This document shows positions 8,926-17,490 of a stretch of DNA of 64,000 nucleotides, piece after piece. The notes under the pieces were generated by a model that was not told where the DNA came from, made no database searches, and saw only the letters and a list, made by a program, of their open reading frames with translations. The translations under genes were made by a program, and so were the position numbers. Each line of letters opens with the position of its first letter. Within the stretch, counting starts at the first letter, position 1. The DNA comes from DATFTE01 sp963840665 (GTDB taxonomy: Bacteria > Acidobacteriota > Terriglobia > Terriglobales > Acidobacteriaceae), in the NCBI GenBank assembly GCA_963840665.1, contig CAWIZO010000006.1, positions 930,001 through 994,000 on the forward strand, in the 5' to 3' direction.

Positions 8926-9963
8926 ATGTCTGCCCCTGAATCCCGCTTCGTCAGGGCCTGCAAGGCTCAACACGTCGACCGTACTCCCGTCTGGTTCATG
9001 CGCCAGGCAGGACGCTACATGGCTGAATACCGCGCCGTGCGCAAGCAGTATTCCCTGATAGAAATCTGCAAGAAACCCCCGGTCGCAGCGGACGTCACAA
9101 TCACTGCCGCCGAGGCCCTCGGTGTCGATGCCGCTATCATCTTCGCCGACTTGCTTCTGCCCCTCGAAGTCATGGGACTGCCATTCCACTTTTCCGCCGG
9201 AGAAGGCCCGGTTATCGAGAAGCCATTGCGCGAAAAAGCCCATGTAGAGGCGCTTCGCACCGATCGCGCCGCCGATTTGGGTTATGTTTCCGAAGCGGTC
9301 AAGCTGGTCGCGAAGCACTTCGGATCCAAGCTGCCTGTGATCGGCTTCTGCGGCGCTCCCTTCACTCTTGCCAGCTACATGATCGAAGGCGGAGGCTCGC
9401 GCAACTATGTTCATGCCAAGAAGATGATGTATTCGTCTCCCGCGGTCTGGGATGACCTGCTGCGCAAACTCGTGGCCGTTACCAGCGAATACGCTATCGA
9501 GCAGGTTCATGCGGGGGCCGATACGATCCAGATTTTCGATAGCTGGGTGGGCTGCCTGAGCGTGGAAGATTACCGCCGCTATGTGTTGCCGCGCACAACC
9601 GAATTGGTTAAGAAGGTGCAGACGACCGGAGTGCCTGTGATCTACTTTGGCACCGACAGTGCTACGCTGTTGCCTTCGATGAGCGAGACCGGGGCGGAAG
9701 TCATCGGACTTGACTGGCGTATTCCGCTCGACGACGGATGGAAAGCGGTTGGCACGAAACATGCCGTGCAGGGTAATCTCGACCCCGTGCTCCTGTTTGC
9801 CGATTGGAAAGAGTTGAGGTCTCGCGCTGAAGACATTCTGCGCCGCGCCGCCGGACGTCCCGGCCACATTTTCAACCTTGGTCACGGCATCTTGCCGGAG
9901 ACGCCGGTCGACAATGTGAAAGCCCTGGCAAAGTTCGTACAAGAGCACTCGACCAGAAGGTAG
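8926..9963 (+). CDS. hemE: Uroporphyrinogen decarboxylase
   Basis: HemE removes four carboxyl groups from uroporphyrinogen III to give coproporphyrinogen III in the cytoplasm. The 345-residue protein has the N-terminal RTPVWFMRQAGRY signature with the substrate-binding arginines, the IIFADLLLP aspartate region, GFCGAPFTLASYM and the C-terminal GNLDP and NLGHGI motifs. The ATG at 8926 is chosen because MSAPESRF matches the usual N-terminus; an upstream GTG at 8896 is less likely. It is first in a hemE-hemH-hemG run. Its TAG stop is the first three bases of a family C repeat (9961-9981). Confidence 0.95.
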   Translation: MSAPESRFVRACKAQHVDRTPVWFMRQAGRYMAEYRAVRKQYSLIEICKKPPVAADVTITAAEALGVDAAIIFADLLLPLEVMGLPFHFSAGEGPVIEKPLREKAHVEALRTDRAADLGYVSEAVKLVAKHFGSKLPVIGFCGAPFTLASYMIEGGGSRNYVHAKKMMYSSPAVWDDLLRKLVAVTSEYAIEQVHAGADTIQIFDSWVGCLSVEDYRRYVLPRTTELVKKVQTTGVPVIYFGTDSATLLPSMSETGAEVIGLDWRIPLDDGWKAVGTKHAVQGNLDPVLLFADWKELRSRAEDILRRAAGRPGHIFNLGHGILPETPVDNVKALAKFVQEHSTRR

Positions 9964-9981
9964 CGCCGGCGTCCCGCCGGC
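9961..9981. repeat. Family C hairpin repeat supplying the hemE stop
   Basis: The hairpin GCCGGCG-TCC-CGCCGGC is preceded by TAGC, whose TAG is the hemE stop codon. The same 21 bases occur at 43546-43566 next to the start of a Gfo/Idh gene. Confidence 0.85.
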
Positions 9982-10068
9982 AAGGATGAAACCGATTTCG
10001 TATCAGGGCATCCCTTCAGCGATGCCGAAACATGTCCGATCAATCCCCTTTAGGGGCTGAGGCTCGAT

Positions 10069-10968
10069 TTGCCTTCGACTAAAAACGCGATCCTCCTCAT
10101 CGCCCACGGCAGTCCCGACCGTGTCGAGGAAGTCCCTGAATTTCTGCTCCAGGTGACCGGAGGACGGCCGCTGCCGCCGCACGTCATCGAAGAGGTTCAA
10201 CATCGTTACGGACTTATCGGAACTTCCCCGCTTACCTGCTGGACCTTCGAGCAGCGCGACCAACTTCATCGCGAACTGGGAATTCCTGTGCACGTCGGCA
10301 TGCGCAATTGGAAGCCCTACATCGCCGATGCGGTCCGCACGATTGCGAACGAAGGCGTCACGCACGTCGTCGCGATCTGCCTCGCTCCGCAGAACTCCCG
10401 CACCAGCGTCGGTCTTTATCGCGCGGCGCTAGCGAAGCAAGGACCCGCCTTCACCGTGGATTTCGTTGAGTCCTGGCACGACCACCCGCTGCTGATCAAA
10501 GCCTTTGCGGAAAAGCTAAGCTTCGGATGGAACGCTGCTCGCCAGGAAGCCGGAACGAAGATTCCCGTGATCTTCACAGCGCACAGCGTGCCCGAGCGCA
10601 CTGTCACCGAAGGTGACCCTTACGAAGCCCAAGCCAAGGAAACCGCCGCTCTGGTTGCTCAGGAAGCGGCCCTCCAGAAAGACGATTGGACCTTCGCCTT
10701 CCAGAGCCAGGGCATGTCGGGAGGTGCATGGCTTGGCCCCACGGTGGAAGACACGATTCGTGACCTGAAAGCCAGAGGACATCGCGGAGTCTTCATTCAA
10801 CCTGTCGGTTTCCTCTGCGATCACGTCGAAGTGCTTTACGATATCGATATCGGCTTCAAGCAATTCGCCGAGAAAGAAGGCATGCGGTTGTGGCGTGCTG
10901 AATCGCTGAACGGCTCGCCGGTGCTGACGCAAGCCCTGGCGGACCTGGCCAGAACACGACTCACGTAG
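10069..10968 (+). CDS. hemH: Ferrochelatase
   Basis: The 299-residue protein inserts ferrous iron into the porphyrin ring. It opens with ILLIAHGSPD, has VHVGMRNWKPYI, the catalytic His in IFTAHSVPERT, and the conserved Glu in FLCDHVEVLYDIDIGF. The length is close to compact ferrochelatases. The start appears to be TTG at 10069; no better ATG lies upstream in frame. It lies between hemE and hemG, so the three likely form one transcription unit, although a repeat and about 105 bases separate it from hemE. Protoporphyrin or coproporphyrin use cannot be told from sequence. Confidence 0.9.
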   Translation: MPSTKNAILLIAHGSPDRVEEVPEFLLQVTGGRPLPPHVIEEVQHRYGLIGTSPLTCWTFEQRDQLHRELGIPVHVGMRNWKPYIADAVRTIANEGVTHVVAICLAPQNSRTSVGLYRAALAKQGPAFTVDFVESWHDHPLLIKAFAEKLSFGWNAARQEAGTKIPVIFTAHSVPERTVTEGDPYEAQAKETAALVAQEAALQKDDWTFAFQSQGMSGGAWLGPTVEDTIRDLKARGHRGVFIQPVGFLCDHVEVLYDIDIGFKQFAEKEGMRLWRAESLNGSPVLTQALADLARTRLT

Positions 10969-10980
10969 AGACGAGAGGCA

Positions 10981-11017
10981 TTGGCTGAATGCTGACGGCT
11001 GAGTGCTGAAAGCTCAA
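10981..11017. repeat. Family D heptamer tract at the hemG start
   Basis: Five 7-base units with a GCTG core (TTGGCTG, AATGCTG, ACGGCTG, AGTGCTG, AAAGCTC) fill the gap between hemH and hemG. They reach the region where the hemG ribosome site should be, and no good Shine-Dalgarno sequence is left there. Confidence 0.7.
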
Positions 11018-11019
11018 GA

Positions 11020-12453
11020 ATGAAACGCATCGCCATTATCGGTGGAGGCATTTCGGGACTGGCAGCTGCCTTTACGCTCGAAGAGCAGCGTCGCGCCGGC
11101 GTCGCGGTTGACTACGCTCTCTTCGAGTCCTCGCACCGCCTCGGCGGCGTACTTGTCACCGATCATGTCGACGGATGCCTCATCGAAGCCGGCCCCGATT
11201 CCTTCCTCACCGAAAAGCCCTGGGCTTCGGACTTCGCACGCCAGGTCGGACTCGGCGACCAGCTCATTGGATCGAATGACGCCGACCGCAAAACTTACAT
11301 CCTGACCAAGGGCAAACTCACCGTCATGCCTGATGGCCTGATGTTCATGGTGCCCACCAAAATTCTGCCCACCGTCTTCTCGCCGCTTTTTTCATTCGGC
11401 ACCAAGCTGCGTATGGCCCGCGAGTGGTTTCATCCGCCGCACAAAGCTGATGCTGACGAAACCGTCGCCCAACTTGTCGAACGCCACTACGGACCCGAGA
11501 TGGTCGACCGCCTCGCCGATCCGCTGCTTTCAGGCGTTTATGGCGGCGAAGCCTCGCAACTGAGCGTGCGTGCCGTTCTGCCGCGCTTTTCTGACATGGA
11601 ATCGAAACACGGCAGTCTGGGACGCGCCATGCTTGCCTCGCGCAAGAAAATGGCGCAAGCCAGCAAGGGACCCGCTCGCCCGCTATTTACTTCGCTCAAA
11701 GACGGCATGCAGCAATTAGTCGATGCCGTCCTGACACACCTCAGCCCCGCGTCACTTCATCCGGGCACTCCTGTGCAATCGATCCAGCCGCAGAACGGCA
11801 ACTGGATCGTCTCTGCCGGATACGGTACGGACGAGTTCGATGCTGTTATCGTCGCCACACCCACGCAAGCGGCAGCGTCGCTGGTTTATATGGCTAGCGG
11901 CGATCTGGCGAATGAACTTCGCAGCATCCGGTACAGCTCGTCGGTGACGCTCACGCTCGGTTATGACAAACAAGTTCGCGCTTCACTTCCACCGGGCTTC
12001 GGATTCCTCGTCCCGCGCAGCGAAGGCAATCGCATGTTGGCCGCAACCTTCGTCCACAATAAGTTTCCCCACCGCGCTCCCACAGACCGTGCTCTGATTC
12101 GCTGTTTCCTGGGGGGAGCAGGCGACGAGGCCATCCTCCAACTGTCCGAAGACGAGATCCTCGAAATCGCACGCCGCGAGCTGCGCGAGATTCTCAGCCT
12201 CTCAGCCGAACCCCAGTTCGCTCGCGTCTATAAATGGAAGGGTGCGATGGCGCAGTACGGCGTCGGCCATCTCGAGCGACTTGAGCGCATTGAACGCCTG
12301 CGGCAGCAACTTCCCGGTCTCGCCCTCGCCGGCAATGGATACCGCGGCATCGGCGTACCCGACTGCGTACGGTCGGGCTCAGAAGCCGCCTCCGTCCTTC
12401 TAACCGCTCTCGGCCTTGTCCCAGAGCCCCGCCAAGTGCCTCAGAGCGCGTGA
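11020..12453 (+). CDS. hemG: Protoporphyrinogen/coproporphyrinogen oxidase (FAD-dependent, HemG/HemY family)
   Basis: This 477-residue flavoprotein oxidises the porphyrinogen ring, using FAD and oxygen. The Rossmann motif IAIIGGGISGLAAAF is at the N-terminus, followed by LGGVLVTDHVDGCLIEAGPDSF, typical of the family, then GVYGGEASQLSVRAVLPR. The C-terminal FAD segment is LALAGNGYRGIGVPDCVRSG. It is membrane-associated in relatives. It completes the hemE-hemH-hemG block. The upstream spacer is a heptamer repeat. Confidence 0.93.
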   Translation: MKRIAIIGGGISGLAAAFTLEEQRRAGVAVDYALFESSHRLGGVLVTDHVDGCLIEAGPDSFLTEKPWASDFARQVGLGDQLIGSNDADRKTYILTKGKLTVMPDGLMFMVPTKILPTVFSPLFSFGTKLRMAREWFHPPHKADADETVAQLVERHYGPEMVDRLADPLLSGVYGGEASQLSVRAVLPRFSDMESKHGSLGRAMLASRKKMAQASKGPARPLFTSLKDGMQQLVDAVLTHLSPASLHPGTPVQSIQPQNGNWIVSAGYGTDEFDAVIVATPTQAAASLVYMASGDLANELRSIRYSSSVTLTLGYDKQVRASLPPGFGFLVPRSEGNRMLAATFVHNKFPHRAPTDRALIRCFLGGAGDEAILQLSEDEILEIARRELREILSLSAEPQFARVYKWKGAMAQYGVGHLERLERIERLRQQLPGLALAGNGYRGIGVPDCVRSGSEAASVLLTALGLVPEPRQVPQSA

Positions 12454-12540
12454 TTTATTACTCCCGTAATGATTTGTAACTTGTCTTCGATTGCAGAAAC
12501 CCCGGTCTTGGTTCAGGGTTAGTATTTTCGGGGTGATCTT

Positions 12541-13335
12541 ATGAGGACGCGAAACCTTCTGGCCGGCATCTCCCTCGCCGCCCTGTTGACGATTTCTTCC
12601 GCCGCGCAGGACGCCAAGTCTGCCGGCAACATGGCCGGCATGGATATGTCTGGTCACGATTCATCGAAGATGACCAGTTCCGACATGCACGACATGGCGG
12701 GCATGGGCGACGGCAGCGCGCACGCCATGGAAGCCATGGAGGGCCACCATATGGACATGGGCCCCCACATGAAGATGACCGCGCTGCGCGACCTGAAGCC
12801 GGGAGATGAAGAAAAAGCCGCCCAAGTGGTCGACGCTGCCCGCAAAGCTGCGGAGAAATACAAAGACTACCGGGTTGCCCTCGCCGACGGATTCAAGATT
12901 TTCCATCCCGAAATTCCGCAGAAGCAATATCACTTCACCAATTATTGGTACGGATTCGAAGCCGCCAACCGCTTCAATCCCGATCACCCAACGTCGCTGC
13001 TCTATGAAAAACACGGTGACGATTACACCCTGATCGGCGTGATGTACACGGCGAAAAAGAATTCCACGGAAGACGATCTCAACAGCCGAGTGCCGCTGAG
13101 CATCGCCCAATGGCACGCGCACGTGAACATGTGCATCCCGCCCGAGGACAAACGAAAAGAAATGGGAGGGCTGAATCCGAAATTCGGCCTGCGCGGATCG
13201 ATCACGACTAAAGAAGCCTGCGACGCCGAAGGCGGCAAATTCATGCCCCAGATCTTCGGCTGGATGGTCCACGTCTATCCCTTCGAACAAAAGCCGGAAG
13301 ACATCTGGTCAGTAGAACGCCAACACCAGGACTAA
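12541..13335 (+). CDS. Secreted Met/His-rich protein, possible copper-binding
   Basis: The 264-residue protein has a signal peptide ending near SSAAQ. Residues about 28-80 are packed with Met, His, Gly and Asp (MAGMDM, MHDMAGMG, GHHMDMGPHMKM), like the methionine-rich copper sites of periplasmic Cu proteins. The folded part (about 85-264) has conserved-looking aromatics and histidines (QYHFTNYWYGFEAANRF, QWHAHVNMC, GWMVHVYPF). I do not recognise a named family. A role in periplasmic metal handling is inferred only from composition. It stands alone between hemG and an IS element, and a family A repeat begins 15 bp after its stop. Confidence 0.7.
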   Translation: MRTRNLLAGISLAALLTISSAAQDAKSAGNMAGMDMSGHDSSKMTSSDMHDMAGMGDGSAHAMEAMEGHHMDMGPHMKMTALRDLKPGDEEKAAQVVDAARKAAEKYKDYRVALADGFKIFHPEIPQKQYHFTNYWYGFEAANRFNPDHPTSLLYEKHGDDYTLIGVMYTAKKNSTEDDLNSRVPLSIAQWHAHVNMCIPPEDKRKEMGGLNPKFGLRGSITTKEACDAEGGKFMPQIFGWMVHVYPFEQKPEDIWSVERQHQD

Positions 13336-13435
13336 GTTTCAAATAAAGTTGACGTCATCCTAAGCCCGAGAGGGTGAAGGATCTGGCGTGCAGCGCCTCG
13401 ACTCTAAGATCTGTTGCGATCCACGCCAGATCCCC

Positions 13436-14489
13436 ATGAGTTCACGAATCAAGTGCAACACCGTACAAAGGTGTTGCGATGGAAAAGAGAAGATATGAGC
13501 AGTTGGTGCTCAGGGAGCGGATTGAGATTTACCGTCTGCATGCAAACGGTAAATCTCTGCGCTGCATCGCCGCCACTCTGGGGAGGAGCGCGGCGACCAT
13601 TAGTCGTGAACTGAAGCGCAACAGCAAGGTCTCTAAGCAGTGGCCGGGGGGCTACGATCCCGAGCGCGCGCAGCGGCTGATGCTGCGTCGTCATGCCCGC
13701 GGTCGGGCCCACAAGCTGGAACGTCAGCCCGAACTTCGGGAGAAAGTGTTGCAGCATCTCGCTGCCGGATGGTCGCCGGAGCAGATTGCCGGGCGCATGG
13801 CCCAGTTGCCGGGCAGCGACCGCATCAGCTACGAATCCATCTACCGTTACATTTATTGGCGCAGTTGGTCCTTCAACGAAACTCTGCATCGCTGGCTGCC
13901 TCGGCAAAAATACCGTCGCGGAAACCGTCTGCCCAATGGCCGCTGGTCGACGGCGTCGATATTGGAGAGGGTTTCCATCCATGATCGTCCGGCGGTGGTG
14001 GAGACCAGAACGCGCACGGGCGATTGGGAGGCCGACCTCATGAGCTTCCGCAAACCGGGACAGTTCCTGCTGGTGATGCAGGAACGCCGATCGCGGCGCG
14101 CCCTGCTGATGCGGCAGAACACGAGAACGGCGCAGTCGGTCGCCGACAATCTCAGCACCCTGCTGGAAGCGCTGCCCGCGCGCGTATGTCAATCCATGAC
14201 CTTCGACAACGGAGCGGAGTTCAGCAAACACTATCTCCTGAGCCGACGGTTTGGCATCCAGACCTGGTTCTGCGACACCCACTCGCCCTGGCAGAAGGGC
14301 GGCATCGAAAACGCGATTGGCCGTTTGCGCCGCCTGTTGCCTAGAAACACCGACCTCGACGACCTGCCCGCCCAGCGCCTCGCCCTCTGCCTCGAACGCT
14401 ACAACGATACCCCCAGAAAATGCCTCGGCTTCAAAACTCCCAACGAGGTATTCTTGGAACACTCTGTTGCACTTCAAACGTGAATTCAT
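13436..14489 (+). mobile_element. IS30-family insertion sequence, complete
   Basis: The element is 1054 bp. Terminal inverted repeats run from 13436-13459 to 14466-14489 (24 bases, four mismatches; outer part ATGARTTCACG, inner part AAGTGCAAC). CCCC flanks both ends (13432-13435 and 14490-14493), a plausible 3-4 bp target duplication. It contains one intact transposase gene that fills most of its length, so it may still be active. Confidence 0.88.
13479..14483 (+). CDS. IS30-family transposase
   Basis: A 334-residue DDE transposase. The N-terminal helix-turn-helix (SLRCIAATLGRSAATISREL) binds the ends. The catalytic core shows GDWEADL (first Asp), TFDNGAEF (second Asp) and KGGIENAIGRLRR (Glu), followed by LNDTPRK-like RYNDTPRKCLGF, typical of IS30. 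The frame is intact. A perfect 12-base inverted repeat (13524-13535 and 13546-13557) lies inside codons 16-27 and could form a strong mRNA hairpin near the translation start. Confidence 0.93.
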   Translation: MEKRRYEQLVLRERIEIYRLHANGKSLRCIAATLGRSAATISRELKRNSKVSKQWPGGYDPERAQRLMLRRHARGRAHKLERQPELREKVLQHLAAGWSPEQIAGRMAQLPGSDRISYESIYRYIYWRSWSFNETLHRWLPRQKYRRGNRLPNGRWSTASILERVSIHDRPAVVETRTRTGDWEADLMSFRKPGQFLLVMQERRSRRALLMRQNTRTAQSVADNLSTLLEALPARVCQSMTFDNGAEFSKHYLLSRRFGIQTWFCDTHSPWQKGGIENAIGRLRRLLPRNTDLDDLPAQRLALCLERYNDTPRKCLGFKTPNEVFLEHSVALQT

Positions 14490-14528
14490 CCCCTTGCTCC
14501 GCTCGGGATGACGTCAGATTGAAGAGCT

Positions 14529-14924
14529 TTAGCTACTGAATACCACCCGATCACTCACCACAAAATTGACCAGCGAACACGCCGCGATGGTGATGCCGTT
14601 CGCGACCATGTAATTGATCCCGGCCCATCCCACCAATGCCTTCATCAGCAGCAGGTTCCCGACGATCGAGAACAATCCGGTCGTTAGATTGAATTTCGCA
14701 AACCGCGCCCAACTCGACTCGCTCAGACGATCGGCCCAGGTAAACCGCTCATGCCACAAAAAGTTATGAATTACAGCGGCTTCAACCGCGAGCCCCGTCG
14801 CCAGCAGGTAGTCGAGCTTCAGCCCAGTCTTGAGAACGGCCAGCACCGCCAGTTGCACGACAATCCCAATTCCACCCACGGCATTGAACTTCAACCACCG
14901 CACACCGGTCGTGCGCCAGCTCAT
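14529..14924 (-). CDS. GtrA-like membrane protein
   Basis: A 131-residue protein with four predicted membrane helices and the GtrA family (PF04138) marks FNAVGGIGIVVQ, HNFLWHERFTW, FAKFNLTTG and the terminal NFVVSDRVVF. GtrA-like proteins act in cell-surface polysaccharide synthesis, probably moving undecaprenyl-linked sugars. Its ATG overlaps the stop of the upstream phosphatidyltransferase gene (ATGA at 14921-14924), so the two are translationally coupled. Confidence 0.88.
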   Translation of the reverse strand: MSWRTTGVRWLKFNAVGGIGIVVQLAVLAVLKTGLKLDYLLATGLAVEAAVIHNFLWHERFTWADRLSESSWARFAKFNLTTGLFSIVGNLLLMKALVGWAGINYMVANGITIAACSLVNFVVSDRVVFSS

Positions 14925-15649
14925 CGAATCCTCTCTTCCCGATAAAGCTTCCGCGTATTACGCGCCGTGATGTAAATCAGCATCGCCACCATGCCCAGCA
15001 AACCAATAGCTCCGCCCACATCGAACAAGCGGTATTGATGATGGAGAACGATTGGCCACCGCAGCAGCGCCAGGTTGCCGACTATCAACAGAATCCGCAG
15101 CTCCGTCGGACCAAGCGCCCAGAACGACAGGTGAAACTCGCCCAGCGCATACGTGGCCAGGTACGATTGGATCGACAACAGTAGAAACGCCACCAGCAAT
15201 GCGATCGCAATATATGGATGCATATATCCCGACAGGGCCAAGCCGCCCATCATTGCGACGGCGCCGATGCTGTCGATCATGTGATCGACATAGAAACCGT
15301 AGCGGGGCCTCGGCTGCTGGCGCACCCGCGCCAGCGTCCCATCGAGACTGTCGCCCAGCCAGTTCAACGCCAGAAAACCAATCCCAATCACCAGCCAATA
15401 GCGGTGATACCGTGCCATGGCATAGCTGACGCCGGCCATGATCTGCCCAAAGAAGCCAATCAAAGTCAGGGTGTCAGACCCGATCCACGCCGGAGTCCGC
15501 TCCGCCATCCACACCAGAACCCGCTTCTCGAGGCCCGCCGATAGCGCCCCATGTACCCGCTGGGCATCCTGGAATGGCTTAGCGATCTTCATCTCCCGCA
15601 AGACTACCGGATTCGCCTGCTCGCAAAATTCAATCAAAGGACTGGCCAT
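14921..15649 (-). CDS. CDP-alcohol phosphatidyltransferase family membrane protein
   Basis: The signature GDSLDGTLARVRQQPR, continuing to GFYVDHMIDS, gives the D-x2-DG-x2-AR-x8-G-x3-D-x3-D motif of CDP-alcohol phosphotransferases (PF01066), which join a CDP-activated lipid or polyol to an alcohol at the membrane. Five to six membrane helices are predicted. The start is uncertain: ATG at 15649 or 15592, or TTG at 15697; none has a good ribosome site. The product could be a phospholipid or a polyol-phosphate. It is coupled to gtrA-like, suggesting envelope lipid or glycan work. Confidence 0.8.
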   Translation of the reverse strand: MASPLIEFCEQANPVVLREMKIAKPFQDAQRVHGALSAGLEKRVLVWMAERTPAWIGSDTLTLIGFFGQIMAGVSYAMARYHRYWLVIGIGFLALNWLGDSLDGTLARVRQQPRPRYGFYVDHMIDSIGAVAMMGGLALSGYMHPYIAIALLVAFLLLSIQSYLATYALGEFHLSFWALGPTELRILLIVGNLALLRWPIVLHHQYRLFDVGGAIGLLGMVAMLIYITARNTRKLYREERIR

Positions 15650-15792
15650 AACGCGTCCGCAGATGTCCAATCTGCTCCTGCGGGGGCAAACCGGCAATGC
15701 ATGGGAGGTAAAACCACCCTCAAGCTGAGATCATTGGCTAAATGATTGATAATAAGATGTATAAGGTGATAGGTAAATCTGGAAAAATACAT

Positions 15793-15826
15793 CGTCCAGA
15801 GCCCGAAAGGGCGAAGGATCTGGTGT
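15793..15826. repeat. Family A half-repeat
   Basis: A single arm containing GCGAAGGATCTGG, without its inverted partner, between the phosphatidyltransferase and aminotransferase genes. A weak 7-base periodicity follows near 15876-15900. Confidence 0.5.
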
Positions 15827-15900
15827 AGTGTCAATGTCTCAATGGAGGATCGCGTCTCCCGACCGTCTTTCCCCAAGCCCGACGCCTGAAAGCGCGAAGC

Positions 15901-17259
15901 CTAAAGACCGGAACACGCTTCCTCAACCGCCTCTGCCAACGTCCCCACAGCCCAATCGATCTGGTCGCGATCAATCACTGCCGGAGGCGCAATCAGCAAA
16001 TGATCTCCCGCCACCCCATCCACGCATCCCTGCATGGGATACACCAGCAACCCGCGTTTGGCAGCCGCCATTCCTACCCGGCCGGAGAAATTCGTTTCGG
16101 TCGAGTAAGGCTGCTTCGTTTTCTGATCCGCCACAAACTCAACACCCCACAGCAACCCAATCCCGCGCACATCGCCCACCGGCTTTAACGAAAGCAATCG
16201 ATCAAGCGCGGACCGCATCGTCTTTTCCGTCGTTTCTGCCGCCTCGACCAGACGATGCCGCTCTAAATATCCCAGCACCGCCCGACCCGCCGCGACCGAG
16301 ATCGGATGCGCGTTGTAGGTGAACCCGTGCAGGAACGCCCCGGATCCTGACGCGATCGCGTCCACAACTTTCTGCGTCGCGATGACCGCTCCCAGTGGTG
16401 CATAGCCGCTCGACATGCCCTTGGCCGTGACCAGGATGTCAGGCTTCACATCCCAATGTTCGATCGCGAAATTCCGCCCGGTGCGCCCCATTCCAGTCAT
16501 CACTTCGTCGGCAATGAGCAGCACGCCATGTTTGCGGCAAACCTCCTCGATGCTCTTCAAATATCCCTGCGGAGGCAGCACCGCCCCCAGCGTCGCTCCA
16601 CTCACCGGCTCGAAGATGAACGCCGCCGCCTCGCCATCAGTCGCAACAATCGCTTGCTCCAGCTCCGCCGCATACTGCTGTCCGCAATTCATGCAGCCAT
16701 CGGTGCAGTCGTAGTTGCAGCGATAGCAGTAAGGAATTCCGATGTGCGCGAACTCTCGCACCATGGGCAGATAAATCTGGCGCCGCTTCTTATTTCCTGA
16801 AACCGACAGCGCGCCCAGCGTCGCTCCGTGATAACTCTGCTCGCGGCTCAACACCTGGTAGCGCCGCGCCTGGCGGATCTCCACCTGGTATTGCCGCGCC
16901 AGCTTCAACGCGCTTTCGACTCCTTCCGATCCTCCACAGGTGAAGAACACCGCTCCGCCGCGAAAGTGTTCACCGGCAAACTCGATTACCTCCTGCGCAT
17001 ATTCCTCGGCCACGGGAGTGGTGAACTGGCTCGAATGCACAAACTCCAACTGCCGCGCCTGCTTGACCATGGCAGCCGGAATCTCGCCGACGCCGTGCCC
17101 GATGAAGTTGACAGCCGCCGAACCAGAGAAATCGAGATAGCGTTTTCCCGTAGCATCCCAAACATAGACGCCCTCCCCGCGCACCGCCGAAGGAAACGCC
17201 CTGCGAAACGACCGCTTGAGAATCGCGCTGGAGTCGGGAAGGGTAGAAGAGTCTGACAC
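15901..17259 (-). CDS. Class III PLP-dependent aminotransferase
   Basis: A protein of about 452 residues from GTG at 17259 (a TTG at 17295 would add 12). It has the YLDFSGSAAVNFIGHG opening, the FTCGGSEGVESALKLAR PLP-phosphate region, SYHGAT, the LIADEVMTGMGRTG aspartate motif and the Schiff-base lysine in TAKGMSSGYAPLGA. Class III enzymes move amino groups from omega-amino acids or diamines to ketoacids. An insertion at about residue 190 has five cysteines in 14 residues (CYRCNYDCTDGCMNC), which may bind metal. The substrate cannot be assigned; it is transcribed alone. Confidence 0.88.
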   Translation of the reverse strand: MSDSSTLPDSSAILKRSFRRAFPSAVRGEGVYVWDATGKRYLDFSGSAAVNFIGHGVGEIPAAMVKQARQLEFVHSSQFTTPVAEEYAQEVIEFAGEHFRGGAVFFTCGGSEGVESALKLARQYQVEIRQARRYQVLSREQSYHGATLGALSVSGNKKRRQIYLPMVREFAHIGIPYCYRCNYDCTDGCMNCGQQYAAELEQAIVATDGEAAAFIFEPVSGATLGAVLPPQGYLKSIEEVCRKHGVLLIADEVMTGMGRTGRNFAIEHWDVKPDILVTAKGMSSGYAPLGAVIATQKVVDAIASGSGAFLHGFTYNAHPISVAAGRAVLGYLERHRLVEAAETTEKTMRSALDRLLSLKPVGDVRGIGLLWGVEFVADQKTKQPYSTETNFSGRVGMAAAKRGLLVYPMQGCVDGVAGDHLLIAPPAVIDRDQIDWAVGTLAEAVEEACSGL

Positions 17260-17315
17260 GCTTCGAATTATCCGGCGTCCCTGAGGACCTGTCAAAACCT
17301 ACATTCCGTTGCCTT

Positions 17316-17393
17316 GTCGTCCTGTGCGGAGTGAAGGATCTGTGCTCTACACGCTCCAACAAACTGCAGATTCCTCGCGCTGCTCGGAATGAC
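17316..17393. repeat. Family A palindromic repeat, diverged copy
   Basis: An inverted repeat in the divergent gap before murJ: left arm GTCGTCCTGTGCGGAGTGAA, right arm ending GCTCGGAATGAC, with GGATCTG and CAGATTC inner parts. It is less symmetrical than the copy at 2766-2853. Confidence 0.7.
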
Positions 17394-17490
17394 AATCTTC
17401 AGGGATGGCGCGTTTTACTAAATCTGTAACGAAAAATCTGAATTCTGAAGTCGGGTTACCCGATGTCCCCCGTGTAGAATCCCATCAGCG

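Larger units (their letters stand above)
13351..14515. repeat. Family A palindromic repeat split by the IS30 element
   Basis: The left part (13351-13435) begins GACGTCATCC and includes GGATCTGGCGTGC and its inverted copy. The right part (14490-14515) ends GGATGACGTC. The IS element at 13436-14489 lies between them. Removing it and one CCCC copy restores a continuous palindromic unit. Confidence 0.8.
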
